From AP-15 sp963738185 (GTDB lineage: Bacteria > Pseudomonadota > Alphaproteobacteria > ATCC43930 > CGMCC-115725), in NCBI GenBank assembly GCA_963738185.1, contig CAVTVA010000001.1:434001-498000 (forward strand): DNA of 64,000 bases, in the 5' to 3' direction. A program made the position numbers and the translations under genes. This document shows, piece after piece, positions 34,342 through 45,485 of the stretch. The first letter of the stretch is position 1; every line of letters begins with the position of its first letter. The notes under the pieces are model-generated. The model worked only from the letters and a program-made list of their open reading frames with translations. It was not told where the DNA came from and searched no databases.

Positions 34342-34831
34342 CAATTGCCAGCAGGGCCGAGAGCACAAGGGCAGCGTATCCCGCCGCCAACAGATCGTCG
34401 AGCATGATGCCGAAGCCGCCATGGATCCGGCGGTCGGCCCAGCCAATCGGCCATGGTTTGCAGATGTCGAACAGGCGAAACAACACAAAGGCGATCGCCC
34501 AGGCGGGAAGATCGCGCGGGGCGGCCAGCAGCACCAGCCATTGGGCGGCGACCTCGTCGATGACGATGGCCCCGGGGTCGGCGAGCCCGCTCGCCCGGGC
34601 AACAGCCGCCGCCGCCCACCAGCCGAGCGCGAAGACGAGCGCGGCGGCGATGGCGAGGCCGGGAACGCCCCAGAGACTGCGGATCGCCCAGGCGACAGGA
34701 AGTGCCGCAAGCGCGCCCCAGCTGCCAGGCGTGATCGGCAGCAGGCCCGCGCCGAACCAGGTGGCGAGCACCACCGCCGGATGCCGGAATGGAAGGCCGA
34801 GGCGGGTGGCGATGCATGCTCTCCCGATCAC
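34316..34831 (-). CDS. pgpA: phosphatidylglycerophosphatase A
   Basis: Membrane enzyme of 171 residues that removes the phosphate from phosphatidylglycerol phosphate in phospholipid synthesis. The G-L-L-P-I-T-P-G-S-W-G-A-L-A-A-L-P motif, D-P-G-A-I-V-I-D-E-V-A-A-Q-W, F-R-L-F-D-I-C-K-P-W-P-I and G-G-F-G-I-M-L-D-D-L-L-A-A are all family hallmarks, with the conserved acidic residues in place. About four hydrophobic helices are seen. The start is a GTG at 34831, close to a REP-like repeat that separates it from ispDF. Confidence 0.9.
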   Translation of the reverse strand: MIGRACIATRLGLPFRHPAVVLATWFGAGLLPITPGSWGALAALPVAWAIRSLWGVPGLAIAAALVFALGWWAAAAVARASGLADPGAIVIDEVAAQWLVLLAAPRDLPAWAIAFVLFRLFDICKPWPIGWADRRIHGGFGIMLDDLLAAGYAALVLSALLAIGGISGVRG

Positions 34832-34840
34832 CGGGGCTGT

Positions 34841-34884
34841 CCCTCACCCCGGCCCTCTTCCGCAAACGGGGAAAGGGAGGAGCC
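34841..34884. repeat. REP-like palindromic repeat, family A copy 3
   Basis: A CCCTCACCCCGGCCCTCTTC-type half followed by CGCAAACGGGGAAAGGGAGG lies in the gap between ispDF and pgpA. The central stem is less perfect than in the other copies. It may form a hairpin in the shared transcript. Confidence 0.7.
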
Positions 34885-34958
34885 GGCAAGCCTGCCTCGG
34901 GCCTGGCCCGGGCGCGACGGGCCGCGCTTGCCGCACAGCAAAATACCGATCGTCCCCA

Positions 34959-36119
34959 TCACCAGGGCAGGCGGATCGTGGCGACGGCCTGTGCGGCGAT
35001 GCCCTCGGCGCGGCCGGTGAAGCCCAGGCCATCGGTCGTCGTCGCCTTGACGCTGACCCGGTCGGGCGCGATGCCGAGGATCGCGGCGATCCGCTCCACC
35101 ATCGCCGCGCGATGCGGCCCGATCCTCGGCCGCTCGCAGACGATCGTCACATCGACCGCGGCCACGATGCCGTCGCGGGCGCGCACCAGATCGGAAGCGT
35201 GACGCAGAAACCAGTCGGAGGCCGCACCCCGCCAGCGCGGCTCGCTCGGCGGGAAATGCATGCCGATGTCGCCGGCGCCGATCGCCCCCAGCACCGCGTC
35301 GGTCAGCGCGTGCAGCCCGACATCGGCGTCGGAATGGCCGACAAGGCCGGCGCCATGCGGGATCTCGACCCCGCAGATCACGACCTTGTCGCCGGGGCCG
35401 AAAGCATGAACATCGAGCCCCTGGCCGACGCGCACATCGCCATGGCGGGCGAGGATCAGCCGCTCGGCGGCAGCGAGGTCCTCGGCTGTTGTCACCTTCA
35501 GGTTGTCCTCGCTGCCGGCGACCAGCAGCGGCGCCAGCCCCGCCGCCTCGGCGACCGCCGCATCATCGGTCAGCTGCTGCCCGGCCGTGACGCGGTGGGC
35601 GCCGAGGATCGCGTCGAAATGAAAGCCCTGCGGCGTTTGCGCGCGCCACAATTCGGAACGGTCGACAGTCTCGCGCACGACCCCGTCTCGGGCGCGCTTG
35701 ATCGTGTCGCGTAGGGGCAGGGCCGGGATCGCGGCCGGCGCCCGGCCGAGCGCGTCGATCACCCGGTCGATCAGCGCCGGGTCGGGAAACGGCCGTGCTG
35801 CGTCATGGATCAGCACGTGAAGGGGATGATGCGGGGCCAGCGCCTCGAGCCCGAGCCGCGCCGAATCCTGGCGGGTGGCCCCGCCGGCAACCGGCGGCAG
35901 CACCGGCAGCCCGGCAACAGCGTCGTCGAACCGGGCGCGATCCTCTGGCCGGATCGCCACCATCACCTGCGCGATCCGCGGGTGCCGGGCGAACGCCGCC
36001 GCCGCATGGCGCAGCACCATCGCACCTTCGAGCGGCAGGTATTGCTTGGGCAGATCGCCGCCAAACCGGCTGCCCCGGCCGGCTGCGACGATCAGCGCAT
36101 AAACCCCGTCCATACGCAA
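34959..36119 (-). CDS. ispDF: bifunctional IspD/IspF enzyme of the MEP isoprenoid pathway
   Basis: Fusion of 386 residues. The IspD part (about 1-226) makes CDP-ME from MEP and CTP, with A-L-I-V-A-A-G-R-G-S-R-F-G at the N-terminus, V-L-I-H-D-A-A-R-P-F and Q-T-P-Q-G-F. The IspF part (about 228-386) forms the cyclic diphosphate, with Q-G-L-D-V-H-A-F-G-P-G, metal-binding H-S-D-A-D-V-G-L-H-A-L-T-D-A, and K-A-T-T-T-D-G-L-G-F-T-G-R near the end. The D-F fusion is common in alphaproteobacteria. The start is the ATG at 36119 or 36113. It faces dusB across a 121-base divergent region. Confidence 0.95.
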   Translation of the reverse strand: MRMDGVYALIVAAGRGSRFGGDLPKQYLPLEGAMVLRHAAAAFARHPRIAQVMVAIRPEDRARFDDAVAGLPVLPPVAGGATRQDSARLGLEALAPHHPLHVLIHDAARPFPDPALIDRVIDALGRAPAAIPALPLRDTIKRARDGVVRETVDRSELWRAQTPQGFHFDAILGAHRVTAGQQLTDDAAVAEAAGLAPLLVAGSEDNLKVTTAEDLAAAERLILARHGDVRVGQGLDVHAFGPGDKVVICGVEIPHGAGLVGHSDADVGLHALTDAVLGAIGAGDIGMHFPPSEPRWRGAASDWFLRHASDLVRARDGIVAAVDVTIVCERPRIGPHRAAMVERIAAILGIAPDRVSVKATTTDGLGFTGRAEGIAAQAVATIRLPW

Positions 36120-36240
36120 ACCTAGCCGATGGCGCGTTGTTTCGCCATCCTTGGCGCTCTCTGTCGTTGATGTTGCACTGCAAAATGAAAGCCGCTACTA
36201 TCTGCCTAATCAGTAGGCAAGCGAATTGTCTGCACAAGCT

Positions 36241-37227
36241 ATGAGCATTTCTGTCGATACTTTGACCATCGATGACCCGGTGATCTTGGCGCCGATGTCG
36301 GGGGTGACCGACCTGCCGTTCCGGCGGCTGGTCAAGCGCCTGGGCGCCGGTCTCGTCGTGTCCGAGATGATCGCCAGCGAGGCGATGATCCGCGAGACCC
36401 GGCAATCGATGACCATGACCAAAAGCTGCGCCGAGGAGCAGCCGATGGCGGTGCAGCTCGCCGGCTGCGAGCCCAGGATCATGGCCGAGGCGGCCAAGCT
36501 CAACGCCGACCGCGGCGCCCGGGTCATCGACATCAATTTCGGCTGCCCGGTGAAAAAGGTGGTGGGCGGCCACGCCGGCTCGGCCCTGATGCGCGACGAG
36601 ATGCAGGCGGCGCGCATTCTCGAGGCGACGGTCAAGGCGGTGGACCTTCCGGTCACCCTGAAGATGCGCACCGGCTGGGACGAGGCCAGCCGCAACGCGC
36701 CAAACCTCGCTCGGATTGCGCAAGCCTGCGGCATTCGCATGATCACCGTGCACGGCCGCACCCGCTGCCAGTTCTACGCCGGCGCCGCCGACTGGGAATT
36801 CATCCGTCGGGTCAAGGACAGTGTCGCCATTCCGGTGATCGTCAACGGCGACATCCTGAGCCTCGACGACGCCGAGCGCGCGCTCGCCCGATCGGGCGCC
36901 GACGGGGTAATGATCGGCCGCGGCGCCTACGGCCGGCCGTGGTTCGTGCGCCAGGTGATCGGCTGGCTGCGCGGCCGCCGCCATATCCCCGATCCGCCGC
37001 TCGCGGCGCAGCGCGACATCGTGCTGGCGCATTACGAGGACATGCTGATCCATTACGGCACCGATGTCGGCGCGCGCATCGCCCGCAAGCATATCGGCTG
37101 GTATTCCAAGGGCCTGCCCGGTTCGGCGGAGTTTCGCGCGGCGGTGAACCGGACGATCGAGCCGGCGCGCGTCACCGAGCTGATCCGAACCTTCTACGAG
37201 CCGCTGCTGGCGCGCCAGGCAGCATGA
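36241..37227 (+). CDS. dusB: tRNA-dihydrouridine synthase (DusB/NifR3)
   Basis: FMN enzyme of 328 residues that reduces uridine in the tRNA D-loop. Visible are L-A-P-M-S-G-V-T-D-L-P-F-R near the N-terminus, D-I-N-F-G-C-P-V-K-K-V with the catalytic Cys, K-M-R-T-G-W and H-G-R-T-R-C-Q, and G-A-D-G-V-M-I-G-R-G-A-Y-G-R-P-W. In alphaproteobacteria this gene (nifR3) heads the ntrBC operon, as here: its TGA overlaps the ntrB ATG. The ATG at 36241 is taken over a TTG 15 bases earlier. It is intact, immediately before the indel-rich block. Confidence 0.95.
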   Translation: MSISVDTLTIDDPVILAPMSGVTDLPFRRLVKRLGAGLVVSEMIASEAMIRETRQSMTMTKSCAEEQPMAVQLAGCEPRIMAEAAKLNADRGARVIDINFGCPVKKVVGGHAGSALMRDEMQAARILEATVKAVDLPVTLKMRTGWDEASRNAPNLARIAQACGIRMITVHGRTRCQFYAGAADWEFIRRVKDSVAIPVIVNGDILSLDDAERALARSGADGVMIGRGAYGRPWFVRQVIGWLRGRRHIPDPPLAAQRDIVLAHYEDMLIHYGTDVGARIARKHIGWYSKGLPGSAEFRAAVNRTIEPARVTELIRTFYEPLLARQAA

Positions 37228-38359
37228 CCAAGCCGCCTTCCAGGCGGCGCGGCCGCGATTCGCGGGCGCTCGGCACGGCACAGCCGGAACCCGCCGCGGT
37301 GTTGGCGGCGCTTGCCGCGCCGGTGATTGTCATCGACCGCAATGCGGCGATCCGCCTTGTCAACCCGGCCGCCGAGCAGTTGTTCGGCACCGGCGCCGCC
37401 GCCCTGCAAGGTTGCGCGCTGCCCGACCTCTTGGCCCCGCGCAGCCCGCTATTGTCGCTGATCGACGCGGTCTGGCGCAGCGGCAACACGATCTGCGAAT
37501 ACGACATGCCGCTAGAAGGCGCGCGCCTGGGCAGCCGCTTGGTCACGATCCAGGCGCAGCGCCGGCGGGCGAGATGCTGGTGCTGACCCTGCACGAGCGT
37601 TCGATGGTCGACAAGGTTGACCGCCAGCTGACCCACCGCAACGCCGCCCGCTCGATGACCGCAATGGCGGCGATGCTGGCGCATGAGGTCAAGAACCCGC
37701 TTTCGGGCATCCGCGGCGCTGCGCAGCTGCTCGAGCAGGACGCCGACGGGCCCGGGCGCGAGCTGACCCGGCTGATCTGCGACGAGACCGACCGCATCGT
37801 GCGCACTGGTCGATCGGATGGAGTCGTTTTCCGATCATCGCCCGATCGAGCGCGCGGCGGTCAATATCCACGAGGTGCTGGAACGGGTGCGCAAGCTGGC
37901 GCAATCGGGCTTTGCCCGCCATGTCCGCTTTGTCGAGGAATACGATCCCTCGTTGCCGCCGGTGCACGGCAATCGCGACCTGCTGGTTCAGGTGTTCCTC
38001 AATCTCGTCAAGAACGCCGCCGAGGCGGTGCCCGGCGCCGGCGGCGAGATCACGCTGACGACCGCCTATCGCCATGGGCTGCGGCTGGCCGGGCCGGGCG
38101 GGCAGGGAAGCGCGTGCATCTGCCGCTGATGGTCGCGGTGGCCGACAACGGCGGTCGGCATCCCCGAGGATCTGCGACCGTATCTGTTCGACCCGTTCGT
38201 CACGACCAAGCGCAACGGAACTGGCCTCGGTCTTGCACTGGTGGCCAAGGTGATCGGCGACCACGGCGGCGTCATCGAGTTCGACAGCCAGCCGCGGCGA
38301 ACCGTGTTCCGGGTGTTTCTGCCGTCGCGCCGATGGTCGGCGCAAGACGGTATCGGGTG

Positions 38360-38360
<1 letters not shown>
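37224..38360 (+). CDS. ntrB: nitrogen regulation sensor kinase NtrB, several frameshifts
   Basis: NtrB (GlnL) phosphorylates NtrC under nitrogen limitation and is controlled by PII. The pieces, read across frames, give a PAS domain (V-I-V-I-D-R-N-A-A-I-R-L-V-N-P-A-A-E), the H-box M-L-A-H-E-V-K-N-P-L-S-G-I-R-G-A, F-L-N-L-V-K-N-A-A-E-A-V-P, and a G-box with G-T-G-L-G-L-A-L-V. Frame switches lie near 37562, 37806, 38100 and 38151; at 37806 and 38151 removing one base restores the conserved sequence exactly. The ATG overlaps the dusB stop and the TGA overlaps the ntrC start, so the gene borders are normal. Errors in the sequence are the likely cause. Confidence 0.85.
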
Positions 38361-39808
<1,448 letters not shown>

Positions 39809-39933
39809 TCGAGGGTCGCTCCCGTGCCCGCCGACGCTGGCAGTCTGCGGCCGACGGCCGAGCCGGGGCCGGCTGCAGGAGTTGTCGCCGCGTTTTTCAG
39901 TGGCGATGTCCGGCGGGGGGCTTGAATGAGCTG

Positions 39934-42200
39934 ATGCGGCAGGTTCGAATGTGGGCCGGCTGGATCGGGTTGCGGCGCAAGCTGGCGCTGGCCTTGGCGA
40001 TGGCGGCGCTGGCCTCGGGCATCGCCACCTATCTGGCACTGACCGGGGCGCCGCCGTTCGGGCCGCGGCCCAACGCCGTCCTGTCGCTGCTCAACCTCGA
40101 TCTCGTGCTGCTGCTGGCGCTCGGCGCGCTGGTCGCCAAGCGGCTGCGTGCAGGTCTGGGCCGAGCGGCGGCGCGGCCTCGCCGGCTCGCGGCTGCAGGT
40201 CCGGCTGGTCGTGCTGTTCAGCCTGATCGCGGTGATGCCGACGATCATCGTCGCGGTTTTCTCCTACCTGTTCTTCAGCTTCGGCGTCGAATCCTGGTTC
40301 AGCGACAAGGTGCGCACCGCGATCTCCGAATTGCGTCGCGGTCGCCGAAGCCTATCTGCACGAGCATCAGCAGGCGATCCGCGCCGATGCGTTGGCGATG
40401 GCGAACGACCTCAACCGCGACGCCGTCGCGCTTGCAGCTCGAACCCGCAACGGCTGGCGCAGGTGGTCTGACGGCGCAGGCGGCGACTGCGCGGGCTGAC
40501 CGAGGCGATGGTGTTCGACGCGCACGGCCACGATGCTGGCGCGCACCGGCCTGTCCTTCGCGCTTGGCTTTGAGCCGGTCCCAGCAAGGGGCGCTGCGCG
40601 TCGCCGACGAAGGCGAGGTCGGCGATCATGACCGACGACAGCGACGACCGGGTGCGCGCGCTCGTCCGCCTCGACCAGTTCGGCCGACCTTTATCTCTAT
40701 GTCGGCCGCTTCATCGAGCCGCGGGTGATCGACCACATGAAGGAGACCCAGCGCGCCGCGGCGCAATACGAGCAGCTGGAAGGTCAGCGCTCGGGGTTTC
40801 AGATCACCTTCGCGGTGATCTTCATCCTGGTGGCGATGCTGTTCCTGGTCGCGGCGGTGGCGATCGGCATCCATTTCGCGACCCAGCTCGCCGATCCCGA
40901 TCAGCCGCCTGGTCGACGGCGGCCGAACGGGTGCGCGGCGGCGATCTTGCCGTCGCGCGTCCCCGAGGGCGAGAGGGACGACGAGCTCGCCTCGCTGAGC
41001 CGCGCCTTCAACCGCATGACCGATCAGATCCAGAGCCAGCAGAGCGAGCTGATCGAGGCCAACCGCCAGCTCGACGAGCGGCGCCGGTTTACCGAGACCG
41101 TGCTGACCGGCGTCTCCGCCGGGGTCATCGGGCTCGACCGCGACGGCCGCATCAATCTGCCGAACCGCTCGGCCTCCGCGCTGCTCGGCGTCGATCTCGA
41201 CCAGTCGATCGGCGAGGATCTCGCCGAGGTCGTGCCCGAGATGGCCGGTCTGCTCGACGAGGCCGAGCGCCGCCCGGACCGGCTGGCGCAGGCGCCAGGT
41301 TCAGCTCGTCGGCGGCAACAGCACGCGCACGCTGCTGGTGCGCATCGCCGCCGAGCACGACGACGGCGAGATCAGCGGCTTTGTCGTGACCTTCGACGAC
41401 ATCACCGAGCTGCTGTCGGCGCAGCGCAAGGCGGCCTGGGCCGACGTCGCGCGCCGCATCGCCCACGAGATCAAGAACCCGCTGACCCCGATCCAGCTCT
41501 CGGCCGAGCGGCTGCGCCGCAGCTATCTGAAGGAGATCAAGAACGATCCCGAGACCTTCGCGATCTGCACCGACACGATCATCCGCCATGTCGAGCGACA
41601 TCGGCCGCATGGTCGACGAGTTCTCGTCGTTCGCGCGGATGCCGGCGCCGGTGCTGAAGCCGGAGGATCTGGCCGAGATCGTCGACCAGGCGGTGTTCCT
41701 GCAGCGCACCGCGCATCCCGAGATCGCCTTCGAGACGCGCTTTGCCGGCGCACCCGGTCGCCGGTCCGCTGCGATGCCCGCCTGGTCGGCCAGGCGCTGA
41801 TCAACATCGTCAAGAACGCCGTCGAATCGATCGAGGCGCGAATCGCCGAGACCGGGCCCAGCCCGCCCGGGCAGATCCGGGTGCAGGTGGCCGAGGCGCA
41901 GGGCCAGGCTGTCAGTGGTCGTCGAGGACAACGGCAAGGGCCTGCCGCGCGCAAGGGCGCGAGCGCCTGACCGAGCCTTATGTGACGACGCGCGCCAAGG
42001 GCACCGGCTTGGGCCTCGCCATCGTCAAGAAGATCATGGAAGATCACCAGGGCGAGCTGGTGCTGGAAGATGGCGAACCGGCGGGCGCGCGGGTCAGGCT
42101 GGTGTTCGCCGCCGAAGCCCGCGCGATGGAACGGCCGGATGCCGCCGGCCAGCATTTGGACCAGCCGGTGGAGCTGAGCGCGGTCGGCCATGGCGCATGA
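39934..42200 (+). CDS. ntrY: nitrogen regulation sensor kinase NtrY, many frameshifts
   Basis: Membrane sensor kinase partnering NtrX. The N-terminus has three helices (A-L-A-L-A-M-A-A-L-A-S-G-I-A-T-Y; L-D-L-V-L-L-L-A-L-G-A-L-V; V-V-L-F-S-L-I-A-V-M-P-T-I-I-V), a periplasmic part and a fourth helix near 40800-40870, then HAMP, PAS (V-S-A-G-V-I-G-L-D-R-D-G-R-I-N), H-box R-R-I-A-H-E-I-K-N-P-L-T-P-I-Q-L-S and G-T-G-L-G-L-A-I-V-K-K-I-M-E-D-H. It is the most damaged gene: between about 40430 and 40690 a shift occurs every 20-60 bases, and more lie near 40148, 40336, 40900-40960, 41290, 41595, 41750, 41910 and 41955. Its stop overlaps the ntrX start by 11 bases. Confidence 0.83.
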
Positions 42201-43594
42201 CATCCTGATCGTCGACGACGAAGCCGACATCCGCATGCTGATCGCGCGGCGTGCTGAAGGACGAGGGCTACGCCACGCGCGAGGCCGCCGACAGCGCCCA
42301 GGCGCTGGCGGCGATCCAGGCGCGCCAGCCGACCCTCGTCATTCTCGACATCTGGCTGCAGGGCAGCGAGCTCGACGGGATCGAGATCCTGCAGCTGCTG
42401 CGCGCCGAGATGCCGTCGGTGCCGGTGGTCATGATCAGCGGCCACGGCACGATCGAGACCGCGGTCGAGGCGATCAAGATCGGCGCCTACGATTTCATCG
42501 AAAAGCCGTTCAAGATCGGATCGCCTGCTGCTGGTCGTCGAGCGCGCGATCGAGGCGGCGCAGCTGCGGCGCGAGAACGAGGAGCTGAAGCTGCGCGCCG
42601 GCGGCGATATCGACCTGGTCGGCAGCTCGCCCGCGGTCAACCAGCTGCGCCAGCAGATCGACCGGGTGGCGCCGACCGGCAGCCGCGTGCTGATCACCGG
42701 CGCGCCCGGCGCCGGCAAGGAGGTGGTCGGCCGCCTGCTGCATCTGCGCTCGCGCCGCGCCAAGGGGCCGTTTGTCGCCGGTCAACTGCGCGACGATGCG
42801 GCCGGAGCGGCTCGAGATCGAGCTGTTCGGCAGCGAGCCCGGCAGCGACGGCGCGACCGCGCAAGGTCGGCACCTTCGAGCGCGCCCATGGCGGCACCCT
42901 GTTCCTCGACGAGGTCGCCGACATGCCGCTCGAGACCCAGGGCAAGATCGTGCGCGTGCTGCAGGAGCAGACCTTCGAGCGGGTCGGCGGGTCGAGCCGG
43001 GTCGAGGTCGATGTCCGGGTCGTCGCCTCGTCCAACCGCGAGCTCGCCGGCGAGATCGGCGGCGGCCGGTTTCGCGAGGATCTGTTCTACCGGCTCAACG
43101 TCGTGCCGATCCAGGTGCCGCCGCTGCGCGACCGGCGCGAGGACATCCCGCTGCTGGCCCGCCATTTCATGGCGCGCTCGTCCGAAGCGGCGCGGCTCGC
43201 CGCCGCGCGAGTTCGGCGAGGACGCGATGGCGGCGCTGCAGGCTTATGCCTGGCCCGGCAATGTGCGCCAGCTGCGCAACGTCATCGATTGGCTCTGATC
43301 ATGGCGCCGGGCGATGCCCGCGAGCCGGTGCGCGCCGACATGCTGCCGAACGAGATCACCGCGATCGCGCCGACCGTCGTCAAATGGGACAGCGGCAGCG
43401 AGATCATGACCCTGCCGCTGCGCGATGCGCGCGAGGTGTTCGAGCGCGAATATCTGCTGGCCCAGGTGACCCGCTTCGGCGGCAACATCTCGCGCACCGC
43501 CGCCTTTGTCGGCATGGAGCGCTCGGCCCTGCATCGCAAGCTCAAATCGCTCGGCGTCTTCGGCAACGACCGCCCGCTCAAAACCGGAACCTGA
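42190..43594 (+). CDS. ntrX: nitrogen regulation response regulator NtrX, several frameshifts
   Basis: NtrC-family regulator paired with NtrY. The receiver has I-L-I-V-D-D-E-A-D-I-R, L-V-I-L-D-I-W-L-Q-G and F-I-E-K-P-F-K. The AAA+ region has a Walker A-like G-A-P-G-A-G-K-E-V and G-T-L-F-L-D-E-V-A-D-M. Where sigma-54 activators carry GAFTGA, the frame reads E-L-F-G-S-E-P-G-S-D-G-A, so the loop is absent, as reported for several alphaproteobacterial NtrX proteins. A Fis-like C-terminus (N-I-S-R-T-A-A-F-V-G-M-E-R-S-A-L-H-R-K) ends the protein. Shifts are inferred near 42250, 42520, 42783, 42862, 43207 and 43293; the last looks like a one-base deletion. Confidence 0.85.
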
Positions 43595-43595
43595 A

Positions 43596-44458
43596 GTGTC
43601 GCGGATTGCTTATGTCGACGGCCAATACCTGCCGCACCGGTCGGCTGGCGGTGCATATCGAGGATCGCGGCTATCAGTTCGCCGACGGCGTCTACGAGGT
43701 GCATCGCGGTGCGTCGGCGGGCGTCTCCTCGATGAGGGGCTGCATCTGGCGCGCCTGCACGCGCTCGCTCGGCGAATTGCGGATTGCAGCGCCGATGTCG
43801 GATGCCGCGCTGCGGATCGTGCTGCGCGAGGTGGCTCCGCCGCAACGGCGTCGCCGACGGCATCGTCTATCTGCAGGTCACGCGCGGCGTCGGCGCCGCG
43901 CGACCACGGCTTTCCCAAATCGGCGAAGCCGGCTCTCGTCGTCACCGCGCGCCGCAAAAAGCCGGCCGACCCGCGCCTCGCCAATGACGGCATCGCGGTG
44001 ATCACGATCCCCGACATCCGCTGGCGGCGCTGCGACATCAAATCGGTCGCGCTGGTGGCGAACGTGCTGGGCAAAGAGCGGGCCAGAGAGGCCGGCGCCT
44101 ACGAGGCCTGGCAGGTCGACAGCGGCGGCTATGTCACCGAGGGCACCTCGACCAATGCCTGGATCGTGACCGCCGACGGCGCCGTCGGTCACCCGCCAGG
44201 CCGACAGTGCGATCCTCAACGGCGTCACCCGGCTGGCCGTGTTCGACATCATCGAGCGCCAGGGCTACCGCCTGGTCGAGCGGCCGTTCTACCGTGGCCG
44301 AGGCCAAGGCGGCGCGCGAAGCGTTCCTGACCAGCACCACAGTCGATCTGCTGCCGGTGGTGCGCATCGACGGCGACCCGGTCGGCGACGGCAAGCCGGG
44401 ACCGCTCAGCCGCGCCTTGCGCGCGCTCTACCTGGCGCACGCGGCCGCAGCGGAATGA
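43596..44458 (+). CDS. dat: D-amino-acid transaminase (PLP fold type IV), several frameshifts
   Basis: Class IV aminotransferase, probably acting on D-alanine and related D-amino acids. The pieces give R-I-A-Y-V-D-G-Q-Y-L-P-H, E-D-R-G-Y-Q-F-A-D-G-V-Y-E-V, I-R-W-R-R-C-D-I-K-S-V with the PLP-binding Lys, then E-A-W-Q-V-D-S-G-G-Y-V-T-E-G-T-S-T-N and I-L-N-G-V-T-R. Inferred one-base shifts are near 43635, 43712, 43728, 43843, 43900, 44187 and 44294. The GTG at 43596 follows the ntrX stop by one base, and the stop overlaps the HAD ATG. Position between ntrX and hfq is known in Azospirillum-like operons (from memory). Confidence 0.82.
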
Positions 44459-45120
44459 ACGTGTCGCTACCCGGATTGGTGCGGCCGCGGGCCATCCTGT
44501 TCGATTGGGACAACACCCTGGTCGACAGCTGGGCGACGATCCACGAGGCCTTGAATTTGGTCATGGCGGCGATGGAGAAGCCGCCTTGGTCGCTCGCGGA
44601 GACCAAGAGGCGGGTGCGGCTCAGCCTGCGCGAGAGCTTCCCGGTGCATTTCGGCGCGCGCTGGGAGGAGGCGCGGGACATCTATCTCGACCATTTTCGC
44701 GCGATCCATCTCGACCGGCTGGCGCGCCTGCCGGGCCGCGGCGAATGCTGCACGGGCTCGCCGCGGACGGCATCTTTCTCGGCGTCGTCAGCAACAAGAC
44801 CGGCGCGTTGCTGCGCCGCGAGGCTGACCGCCTCGGCTGGTCGGGCTATTTCGGCCGGCTGGTCGGGGCTGGCGACGCGGCCGTGGACAAGCCCGACGCC
44901 GCCCCGGTCCGGCTGGCGCTCGCGTCGAGCGGGATCGCGGCGGGCGAGGCGGTGTGGTTTGTCGGCGACACTGCGAGTCGATATGGAATGCGCGCACAAC
45001 AGCGGCTGCGTGCCGGTTCTGCTGGGCGGCGATCCGGCCGCGGGCGAGTTGTCGGGATGCGCGCCGCGCCTGGCGTTTTCCGACCCCGCGGCGCTGTTTC
45101 ACTGTGTCCGGGGCTTGTGA
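44455..45120 (+). CDS. HAD-superfamily phosphatase (phosphoglycolate phosphatase-like), frameshifted
   Basis: HAD hydrolase of about 220 residues. Motif I is I-L-F-D-W-D-N-T-L-V-D-S (nucleophile first Asp). In the next frame are L-G-V-V-S-N-K-T-G-A-L-L (motif II) and D-K-P-D-A-A-P-V (motif III Lys), followed by W-F-V-G-D-T (motif IV). The last frame gives G-C-V-P-V-L-L-G-G. Shifts are inferred near 44742 and 44972. It starts in the dat stop (ATGA overlap). The Gph/PGP subgroup is suggested by motif spacing, but the substrate is open. Confidence 0.78.
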   Translation: MNVSLPGLVRPRAILFDWDNTLVDSWATIHEALNLVMAAMEKPPWSLAETKRRVRLSLRESFPVHFGARWEEARDIYLDHFRAIHLDRLARLPGRGECCTGSPRTASFSASSATRPARCCAARLTASAGRAISAGWSGLATRPWTSPTPPRSGWRSRRAGSRRARRCGLSATLRVDMECAHNSGCVPVLLGGDPAAGELSGCAPRLAFSDPAALFHCVRGL

Positions 45121-45233
45121 TTTACCCTGTCAGCGCCTATGTTCGTACCGGCAGGGTGGCGGCTGGCGCGGTCGCTTGCCGTTTTGGCTCGAGCTGGGCC
45201 GGCTCAGCTCCAAAAAGCGAATGGGGGTTACCC

Positions 45234-45485
45234 ATGTCTGCGGAGAAATCGCAAAACGTTCAGGACGTTTTCCTCAACCACGTCCGCAAAAACAAAACAC
45301 CGGTTACTGTCTTTCTCGTCAACGGTGTCAAGCTGCAAGGGATCATCACCTGGTTTGATAATTTCTGCGTGCTGCTGCGGCGCGATGCGCACTCGCAGCT
45401 CGTCTACAAGCACGCGATCTCGACGGTGATGCCGGCGCAGCCGATCCAGCTGTTCGAGCCGGGCAGGGAGAGCGACGAGCTCTGA
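45234..45485 (+). CDS. hfq: RNA chaperone Hfq
   Basis: Intact 83-residue Sm-like protein that pairs small RNAs with mRNAs. The Sm1 region has V-Q-D-V-F-L-N-H-V-R-K-N-K-T-P-V and V-F-L-V-N-G-V-K-L-Q-G-I-I-T-W-F-D-N-F; Sm2 has the Y-K-H-A-I-S-T-V-M-P signature. The Q-D-x-F-L-N proximal site and K-H residues are conserved. In alphaproteobacteria Hfq is needed for nif/ntr-related regulation, fitting its place after ntrYX. It is the only gene of the damaged block without a frameshift, which its short length can explain. Confidence 0.97.
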   Translation: MSAEKSQNVQDVFLNHVRKNKTPVTVFLVNGVKLQGIITWFDNFCVLLRRDAHSQLVYKHAISTVMPAQPIQLFEPGRESDEL

